A DNA stretch of 11,912 nucleotides, taken from Clostridia bacterium. Lineage in GTDB: Bacteria > Bacillota > Clostridia > Oscillospirales > CAG-382. Shown one piece after another: positions 6,499 to 11,912 of the stretch. A program made the position numbers and the translations under genes. The DNA is taken from NCBI GenBank assembly GCA_017560285.1, contig JAFYOG010000106.1, positions 1 to 11,912 on the forward strand, read 5' to 3'. The notes under the pieces were generated by a model. That model searched no databases. It saw only the letters and a list, made by a program, of their open reading frames with translations, and was not told the origin of the DNA. Position 1 is the stretch's first letter. Every line of letters starts with the position of its first letter.

Positions 6499-9400
6499 CA
6501 CGGTACGGGCGTTGGTATGAACAATATCGGCAACCTTTCTATCGATAACACCGTGGGCGAAAAAATTGCCGCCACGGTGAACGTGGACGGCAAATATAAC
6601 GATACTGCATGGAAGTATGAGGATTGGAATATCGTAACCGCCCAAACCGGTCTTTGGAGCGTTACTCTGCCCAAAAACGGCAGCTTTGGGTATAAATATC
6701 AGCTTCATACCGATTATCAGTATATTTACGGTGTTTTCGTTATCGATACCAACGCTGTTTACAGCGGCAGCTTGGGCGATATTACCGTATGGATAAACAC
6801 AGGCAGCGGCGACAGATACACCGATAAAATCGTTCTTACCGCCGACGGTACCTGTACCGTTTACGGTATGTACGAGGAAACTGCCGATAAAGGGGCAGGC
6901 AAGGTTACAAAAACCCTTTGCGCCAAAAATACCGAAAACGGTGTTCTTACCATAGAGTTCAGAACCCTTGTTTCTAACGTTACCGAATCTGTGGGCTCGG
7001 TAATGCAGAGCTACGTTTCGGTAGAGCTTGGCGGCGAAACCCTTTGGTACCCCCGCTTTCAGGCAGAGGGCGATACCGATATTAACCCTGCGGCAAGCTG
7101 GCCCAAAAATTCGGTGGAAATTTCCAAATGGGATATAACCGCCGCTAACCACGCAGGCGGCTGGGGTAGCCAAAACGCAGATTTTTCTAATATTGCCCCC
7201 TCGGAAATTCACGTTGACGGCGAGCTTAACGAGGGTATTTGGGAAAGCTTTACCGATTATTTCATTACAAGCGGCGACGGATTTGATTACCGCAATAATT
7301 CCACCCCCAAGGACGAGGCGGGCTATAACTTTACCAACCTTTCGGTAGGTTATTCCGAAAGTATGTATTATTGGGCAAGCGAAAGCTCCGCATCGCACAA
7401 AAGCTATGAACAAAGCCCCTTAAGGTTTAAATACGACCTTCGCGCAACCGAAAAATATTTGTACGGCGCGGTTTTGGCATACATAGATACAAACAGCACC
7501 GAATTTTATAACGAGCTTAAAACCGCAGATAAGAGCAAAACCCACGTGGTTCCCATGTGGTTTAACATTCTATTTAACGCGGGTACCCGTTCGGGTAACG
7601 AGGAACAGTACCACACCCTTAGAGTTAAGTACAATACCGAGGTTAAGTACGATCACGATAAGGGCGCATGGCTACCCACCTTTAATTACGGCGACGGTAA
7701 AAGCGAAACCGATTTTGCCAGAGTTTATGCAGGCGGCGGCGGGTTCGTTAATATCGACGGCGGTAACGATTGGTCTAAGTATGCTCAGGCAACCCGCCTT
7801 AGCAGATATCTTATCGGCTTGGAATTTAAGCTTCCCTTGGCCGCATTGGGTATTTTGGACGAATCTACGGGTCTTTACCGTAATTCTGTAACCAACAAGT
7901 TCGATAAAACCGAATTTACCTTTAACAACGTTGTTTGCGCTTCCAACGTAGAAAATATGTACCATAAATATCCCCAGCATTTGTATGGCAGCGCTACTGC
8001 GGCATACAATGCGGGCAGCTATGCGTGGCACGCTTGGTCGGTAGGTTCCGGCCTTAACGTAAGCCGCCCCGTTGTTGCAAGCAAAAACAGCCAATTTACA
8101 GACCCCGGTATATTTACTATCGATGGTCATATTTCCACCGAATATTTCGCTAACCTTAACGCCGCAGATACCATAATTAACAGTATGGGCAGAGGCAGCG
8201 GCTTTGCAGGTAAGAACGACGACGTTACCGACGGCATTGTAGGCACCTATTACCACGAGCTTACTATGGATAGCGATTACCTTTACGGCGCCGCTATTAT
8301 TATAGACGGCGACGGCAAGTGGGACCATAAAACCGCATCCAGCGGCAACAACCACGACGTGTTCCGTATTTGGATAAAGAACCAGGGCAGAACCTATGGC
8401 GAGCCTTACGATTACGTTTTAAACTTTTTTATAAGCGACGTTGTAAATACCGATTACGGCAGTGTTGCGGTAGCGAATATTTACAAAAGGGATATAAGCC
8501 ACGAAATAGCTCACCCTATTGCTACGTCGGTAAGCCTTAGCCAAAAATCGGGCATAAATACCGATGCGGGCGAGAACCGTACCTATGCTTATTATTCCGA
8601 TACCGCCGCAAACCTTGCAGGCCACGGTATAGAGGTAGAAATGCGTACCGTTACCCACAGCTACCGCCTTATAAGCGGCAGTGTGAAAGATACCGTTAAT
8701 GCAACCAGCGCCGAAATGTGCGTGTTGGAATTTAAAATCCCTCTCGACCTTATCGGCGTAGAGCCCCAAACCGCAACCGATAAACAGTACGAAGCCTTCT
8801 CTTATGCAACCTCTGTAGAGGTTTTGGGCAATGGCGGTGCAAGCGGTCTTTGCTGGCCCTTGTTGGATAACAGCAATATTTCCGACACCGAACCTATTGA
8901 TAAAATGAACCTTTCCAAGTGGAACTGTACTCCCAACGACACCGCTTACGTTTATTATACCGATAAAGGCGCTTCCACCATCGTTATCGACGGCGTTTCC
9001 GACGAAGAAATCTGGAACAACGGCGACGAACGCATTAACGTAAGCACCACCACCGGTACTTGGCAGAACATACCCACAGGCAAGGAATATTTCGATTATC
9101 AGTATAAAGTATATACCGGCAGAAATTATCTTTACGGTATGGCGGAAATTAATGCGGCGGATTCTTCCTTCCAGCTGTATATAAACGCAAACAACGGAAG
9201 CAAGGCTACCCATAAATACGAATTCCGCATAGAAAACGGCGTTGGCGTTTGCTACGAAACCGTAGGCAACGGCGCACCCGCCAAGGTAAGCTTTACCAAG
9301 GTTATAAGCCACAAATGCCAAGCCCACAGCACAAGCTTTACCGCTATGGACGGCGGTGTGGAAATGCACAGCGTTAACGGCAAGACCTATTTGGAATTTA

Positions 9401-11912
9401 TGATTCCCTTATCCCGCTTTGCAACGGTTAACGCAAACACCTATACCGTGAGCAGTAAAACCTTTACCGCAAACACCTACGGCGCATATAAATATGCAGT
9501 TAGCGCAACCAACAACGGTAAAACCCTTTTCCACCCCGATAATTCCGACGTAGAGGGCAAAACCCATTCGCTTTGGTTAACCCATTACAACGCAGATTTA
9601 TCCGGCGGCGGAACCATTATAAACACTTTACACGCGGCGCAGAACACCAGCACCTATTACCGTGCTCAGTTCTATTTTGTGCCCACCCAATGGGAAGGCA
9701 TTTATAAGCTTGACCATTACGTAGAAAGCACCAGCTCCCAAGAATCTGTTGCTGTAAAAATTGCCGAGCTTTACCCCAACGGTATGCCCGAGGGCGGGTT
9801 CGTTTATATGTCCGGTTCGGGTAATACCACCAACAATGTAGATAAGCTTGGTATAACCATATTCGGCTTGGGCTATAATGCGATTTCGGTTAGCGAAATG
9901 ATAGATGCCCTAAGCACCAAGGAGGGCAGCTATGTTCGCTTTACGGGTGTAGATTTGGAAACCTACCGAATTAACACCATTTACGACGATAACTGGCGCC
10001 ACCAAAACAACTTTGGCATTCCTTATTATAAATACGGCTACGCAAGCGACGCAACCTACACTATCGTTAAAGGCTCTGCGGCACGTGCAAGCAGCTATTA
10101 TCCCTCTGATTACGGTTGGGATTATATAAATGCCGACGTTATCACCGCAATGCCCACCTACGTTCCCGAAAGCATTACCATAGACGGCGACCTTTACGAT
10201 TACGGCTGGGACGATAACAAGTGGATTGACGTATACGAAGGCGTTAACGGCAACCTTCAAAACAGCTTATATTTGGATTGCGACAATTTCGGCCATTATA
10301 AATACCAAATCCGCACCGACGGCGAATACGTTTACGTTGCGGCGGTTATGGATACCCCCGCAAGCGTTCAGACCATAAACGGCGTAAAGGCTACCCCCGT
10401 GTTCCGTATTTGGATTCAGAGCCAAGCCCAAAAATACAGCGAGGCAAACAGCTTTACCCATTATTTCGACGTGCGCGCAGGTCAGGTTTCCTTTAATATT
10501 CTTACCGATAAAATAAACGAAGAAATTAAGGAATACAACGACCATTACGTACCCAAGCAGAACGGCGCAAGCTATGTTGGCGCAAACGGCGCAACCGTAA
10601 ACGTTAGCGGTAACAATAACCATTCTATCAACAACGGCGGCACCATAAGCTTCGACCGCGAAATTGCCTTTAAAGAAAACAAAGGCGGTTATATAATTCC
10701 TCAGGGCGGCTTGAACGGCACAGTTTTCGGCACCACTTATGGCGAAAGCGTGTTCTACGGCAGTACTGTTTTCGATGCCGAAAACCTAAAAACCGCTATC
10801 GGTCAGGAAACAATGTGGGGCGGCTGGTACGCTCATATAGACGTAGAGCAAATTATATTCGGTAACGAATCTGCATCCGTTAAAGAAAATTCCGACGGCA
10901 ATATGCAGGTTGAATTTAAGTTCGCCCTTGCAGATATCGGCTGTGATGACGGAAGCGGCTTTGAATATTACGTAGAGGGCCGTTCTCAGAATATGGAAAG
11001 CGATTCGGATTCCTACAACCTGTTCTATCCCCCCGTTACTATCGAGGCGGGCAACTTCGACGGCGACCACGCCCGCAACTATTATTTCCCCTTCTGGGTA
11101 TGGGGCAACACTGCTCTTGCATTTAATATGGAAGAAGCAATGCTTTGCAACCCTCAAGAGCCCGTTTCTGCAATGGGTGCGAAATATCAGGACGGCTATT
11201 TCGATGCAAACACCCACGGCTTGAAGTTCGGTGTGCTTTACACCCATAAATATTTGGATAAGGTATACGGCAGAACCGAATGGACAGGGGCAGAGGATAT
11301 TTATAAGGGCGCAAGCTATTGGGACGTTAAGGATATAGGTATGCTTGTGGGCGTAACCGATTATCTTAGCCTTGACGGCAATAACGTAAGCCTTAAAACC
11401 GACAGCAAATATACCACCCGTGCTGATGCAGACAGCATAGAAAAGCACGCCGCGGGCAGTAATTTGGCAGACTATTCTGCGTTTGTATTCTACGTTGTAA
11501 GCAAAATCCCCGAAGCCAGAATGGACGATAACCTTACCTTCCGCGGCTTTACCGAATATTATCCTTACGACGATATCTATTACGACCGCACCGACGTAAC
11601 CGACGGCTTAAGCCCCGACGGTAAGGTTGGTTACAGCTACCGTCCCACCTATTACGGCGATGCGATTACACGTAATTACAACTTGGTTAAGAAGATAAGC
11701 ACCGGCGAATTCGGCGACCCCGAAGACCCCGAGGTTGTTCCCGACCCCAGCCCTGTTGGCTTTGAAATTACCGTAAACAAAACCCTTACCAACGCAGGGG
11801 GCGAAATTTACCAAGCGGGCGCAAGCGGCTTCCACTTTGTGCTTAAGAACCTTTCCAACGGTCAAACCGTGGCAGAGGCAACCTCTGACGTAAACGGTCA
11901 GGCGTTTATCGG
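6418..11912 (+). CDS. Giant secreted multi-domain surface protein with five CBM9-like modules and a pilin-type domain (3' end cut off)
   Basis: One uninterrupted frame of 1831 complete codons from the GTG at 6418 to the window edge, read codon by codon with no stop. Order of parts: signal peptide (1-27); module 1 (about 47-241); module 2 (262-559); module 3 (562-840); module 4 (850-1060); a separate domain (1062-1249); module 5 (1250-1581); a second conserved domain (1582-1761); a Pro/Asp/Glu linker (about 1766-1779); and the start of an FctA/Spy0128-like pilin domain (from 1780). The modules share the IDG-x(5-8)-W opening of the family 9 carbohydrate-binding and DOMON-like fold, so the protein probably binds glycans outside the cell. 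No catalytic domain, LPXTG signal, S-layer repeat or dockerin lies in the window; an anchor may follow. Composition is rich in Asn, Thr, Tyr and Gly and poor in Cys, as expected outside the cell. Codon choice matches valS, suggesting a resident gene. The exact ligand is unknown. Confidence 0.85.
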   Translation, partial: MKRTVAIILAAVMMLGIIPASFMSVFAHGTGVGMNNIGNLSIDNTVGEKIAATVNVDGKYNDTAWKYEDWNIVTAQTGLWSVTLPKNGSFGYKYQLHTDYQYIYGVFVIDTNAVYSGSLGDITVWINTGSGDRYTDKIVLTADGTCTVYGMYEETADKGAGKVTKTLCAKNTENGVLTIEFRTLVSNVTESVGSVMQSYVSVELGGETLWYPRFQAEGDTDINPAASWPKNSVEISKWDITAANHAGGWGSQNADFSNIAPSEIHVDGELNEGIWESFTDYFITSGDGFDYRNNSTPKDEAGYNFTNLSVGYSESMYYWASESSASHKSYEQSPLRFKYDLRATEKYLYGAVLAYIDTNSTEFYNELKTADKSKTHVVPMWFNILFNAGTRSGNEEQYHTLRVKYNTEVKYDHDKGAWLPTFNYGDGKSETDFARVYAGGGGFVNIDGGNDWSKYAQATRLSRYLIGLEFKLPLAALGILDESTGLYRNSVTNKFDKTEFTFNNVVCASNVENMYHKYPQHLYGSATAAYNAGSYAWHAWSVGSGLNVSRPVVASKNSQFTDPGIFTIDGHISTEYFANLNAADTIINSMGRGSGFAGKNDDVTDGIVGTYYHELTMDSDYLYGAAIIIDGDGKWDHKTASSGNNHDVFRIWIKNQGRTYGEPYDYVLNFFISDVVNTDYGSVAVANIYKRDISHEIAHPIATSVSLSQKSGINTDAGENRTYAYYSDTAANLAGHGIEVEMRTVTHSYRLISGSVKDTVNATSAEMCVLEFKIPLDLIGVEPQTATDKQYEAFSYATSVEVLGNGGASGLCWPLLDNSNISDTEPIDKMNLSKWNCTPNDTAYVYYTDKGASTIVIDGVSDEEIWNNGDERINVSTTTGTWQNIPTGKEYFDYQYKVYTGRNYLYGMAEINAADSSFQLYINANNGSKATHKYEFRIENGVGVCYETVGNGAPAKVSFTKVISHKCQAHSTSFTAMDGGVEMHSVNGKTYLEFMIPLSRFATVNANTYTVSSKTFTANTYGAYKYAVSATNNGKTLFHPDNSDVEGKTHSLWLTHYNADLSGGGTIINTLHAAQNTSTYYRAQFYFVPTQWEGIYKLDHYVESTSSQESVAVKIAELYPNGMPEGGFVYMSGSGNTTNNVDKLGITIFGLGYNAISVSEMIDALSTKEGSYVRFTGVDLETYRINTIYDDNWRHQNNFGIPYYKYGYASDATYTIVKGSAARASSYYPSDYGWDYINADVITAMPTYVPESITIDGDLYDYGWDDNKWIDVYEGVNGNLQNSLYLDCDNFGHYKYQIRTDGEYVYVAAVMDTPASVQTINGVKATPVFRIWIQSQAQKYSEANSFTHYFDVRAGQVSFNILTDKINEEIKEYNDHYVPKQNGASYVGANGATVNVSGNNNHSINNGGTISFDREIAFKENKGGYIIPQGGLNGTVFGTTYGESVFYGSTVFDAENLKTAIGQETMWGGWYAHIDVEQIIFGNESASVKENSDGNMQVEFKFALADIGCDDGSGFEYYVEGRSQNMESDSDSYNLFYPPVTIEAGNFDGDHARNYYFPFWVWGNTALAFNMEEAMLCNPQEPVSAMGAKYQDGYFDANTHGLKFGVLYTHKYLDKVYGRTEWTGAEDIYKGASYWDVKDIGMLVGVTDYLSLDGNNVSLKTDSKYTTRADADSIEKHAAGSNLADYSAFVFYVVSKIPEARMDDNLTFRGFTEYYPYDDIYYDRTDVTDGLSPDGKVGYSYRPTYYGDAITRNYNLVKKISTGEFGDPEDPEVVPDPSPVGFEITVNKTLTNAGGEIYQAGASGFHFVLKNLSNGQTVAEATSDVNGQAFI
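6556..7140 (+). repeat. CBM9-like module 1
   Basis: Opens with VNVDGKYNDTAW (Asp 57), followed by the aromatic strand FGYKYQLHTDYQYIYG, the strand ITVWINTG, and the closing strand LTIEFRTLV. It ends in a WPK...ISKWDIT tail that recurs as NLSKWNCT after module 3. About 195 residues, the compact form. The pattern fits the family 9 carbohydrate-binding beta-sandwich; the call is by motif and spacing, not by alignment. Confidence 0.7.
7201..8094 (+). repeat. CBM9-like module 2
   Basis: Opens with IHVDGELNEGIW (Asp 267). The corresponding strands are LRFKYDLRATEKYLYG, VVPMWFNILFNAG and LIGLEFKLPLAAL. It is longer than module 1 (about 298 residues), with insertions around the middle strands and an aromatic tail rich in Tyr, His and Trp. 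Confidence 0.65.
8101..8937 (+). repeat. CBM9-like module 3, opening Trp replaced
   Basis: Opens with FTIDGHISTEYF (Asp 569), where Phe stands at the place of the usual Trp. It then has YYHELTMDSDYLYG, VFRIWIKNQGRTY, CVLEFKIPLDLIG and a closing NLSKWNCT. About 279 residues. The VFRIWI strand is the one shared almost unchanged with module 5. Confidence 0.65.
8359..8375 (+). repeat. 17-base direct repeat, copy in module 3
   Basis: GTGTTCCGTATTTGGAT, identical to 10399-10415, encodes VFRIWI in both modules. The surrounding modules are strongly diverged in sequence, so exact identity at every silent position here stands out mildly. Confidence 0.6.
8950..9600 (+). repeat. CBM9-like module 4
   Basis: Opens with IVIDGVSDEEIW (Asp 858), followed by FDYQYKVYTGRNYLYG, FQLYINANNGS and TYLEFMIPLSRF. 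It is the shortest after module 1 (about 211 residues) and has lost the Trp of the central strand (LYI instead of VWI/IWI). Confidence 0.65.
9601..10164 (+). other. Non-CBM9 domain between modules 4 and 5
   Basis: About 188 residues that lack the IDG...W opening. It begins with STYYRAQFYFVP and has the segments GGFVYMSGSGN (after a Pro-Glu) and GSYVRFTGVDLE, ending in YGYASDATYTIVKG. From memory, similar GGFVYM...GN...V.FSGVDL segments occur beside CBM9-like modules in other large secreted Clostridia proteins, but I know of no named family. Function unknown; a beta-rich adhesion or spacer domain is a guess. Confidence 0.5.
10165..11160 (+). repeat. CBM9-like module 5, with a long insertion
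   Basis: Opens with ITIDGDLYDYGW (Asp 1256), then GHYKYQIRTDGEYVYV, VFRIWIQSQAQKY and, much later than in the other modules, MQVEFKFALADIG. About 100 extra residues rich in Asn, Gly and Thr sit between the third and fourth strand blocks. About 332 residues in all. Confidence 0.65.
10399..10415 (+). repeat. 17-base direct repeat, copy in module 5
   Basis: Identical to 8359-8375 and in the same frame, 2040 bases further on. Confidence 0.6.
11161..11700 (+). other. Conserved secreted-protein domain after module 5
   Basis: About 180 residues running from AMGAKYQ and THGLKFGVLYTHKYL through VKDIGMLVGV to YVVSKIPEARMDDNLTFRG and YYGDAITRNYN. The order of a GAxx...GLKF opening, a GML/GTL strand, an F.xx.IPEA..D..F..R segment and a closing Y.D...R is one I recall near the C termini of many Clostridia surface proteins, beside carbohydrate-binding domains. 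I do not know a family name and its role is not established. Confidence 0.5.
11755..11912 (+). other. Start of a pilin-type isopeptide domain (FctA/Spy0128-like)
   Basis: After a linker of Pro, Asp, Glu and Val (GDPEDPEVVPDPSP) comes GFEITVNKTLTN, then FHFVLKNLSNGQTVAEATSD and NGQAFI. This matches the start of FctA-type domains (vtK-tLtG ... F-F-L ... G...a-a-nd ... G--F) of Gram-positive pilins and adhesins. Lys in VNKTL is the candidate for the internal Lys-Asn bond; the partner Asn would lie beyond the window. Such domains stiffen long surface stalks. Confidence 0.65.

Noticed and set aside
6388..7413. 341-codon open frame on the minus strand over the start of the surface-protein gene
   Set aside because: It covers the promoter, ribosome binding site and signal peptide of the + strand gene, shows no recognisable domain, and arises because TTA, CTA and TCA codons are rare in this genome, which leaves the opposite strand free of stops.
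7672..9369. Two long minus-strand frames (7672-8355 and 8419-9369)
   Set aside because: Both are antisense to the CBM9-like modules, have low-complexity hydrophobic translations with no family resemblance, and have no ribosome binding site or promoter of note.
9910..11865. Further minus-strand frames (9910-10260, 10267-10623, 10786-11448, 11608-11865)
   Set aside because: Same cause: shadows of the continuous + strand frame, which has a coherent domain order throughout.

Overview
The window looks like chromosomal DNA of a low-to-moderate GC Gram-positive anaerobe of the class Clostridia, probably an uncultured gut lineage. Reasons: strong AGGAG-type ribosome binding sites, a consensus sigma-A promoter, a PcrA-type helicase with the insertion between motifs I and Ia that I associate with Clostridia, and a very large secreted protein with pilin-type domains. 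The lineage below class level is inference. All four genes read on the + strand, and their codon choice is alike (CTT/TTG for Leu, CCC for Pro, ACC for Thr), so I see no sign that any was recently acquired.

Region 1 (1-3421) holds housekeeping genes. It has the 3' part of pcrA (DNA helicase, truncated by the window edge and lacking motif I), then, after 31 bases, a DUF1015 family gene of unknown role. Region 2 (3422-3628) is a 207-base gap packed with three inverted repeats, the last nested, reaching to just before the valS ribosome binding site. Region 3 (3629-6301) is valS (valyl-tRNA synthetase), closed by a textbook intrinsic terminator.

Region 4 (6302-11912) is nearly half the window and is the most interesting part. 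A consensus promoter (TTGACA, 18 bases, TATAAT), a strong ribosome binding site and a GTG start lead into one reading frame. I translated it codon by codon and it has no stop up to the window edge (1831 complete codons). It encodes a signal peptide and five diverged modules resembling the family 9 carbohydrate-binding fold. A separate domain lies between modules four and five. After module five come a further Clostridia-type secreted-protein domain, a proline/acidic linker and the beginning of a pilin-type (FctA/Spy0128-like) domain. The likely product is a giant surface protein that binds glycans. Its C-terminal anchor, if any, is outside the window. Several long minus-strand open frames lie over this gene and are shadows of its codon usage.

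No RNA genes, insertion sequences, CRISPR arrays or phage genes were seen.
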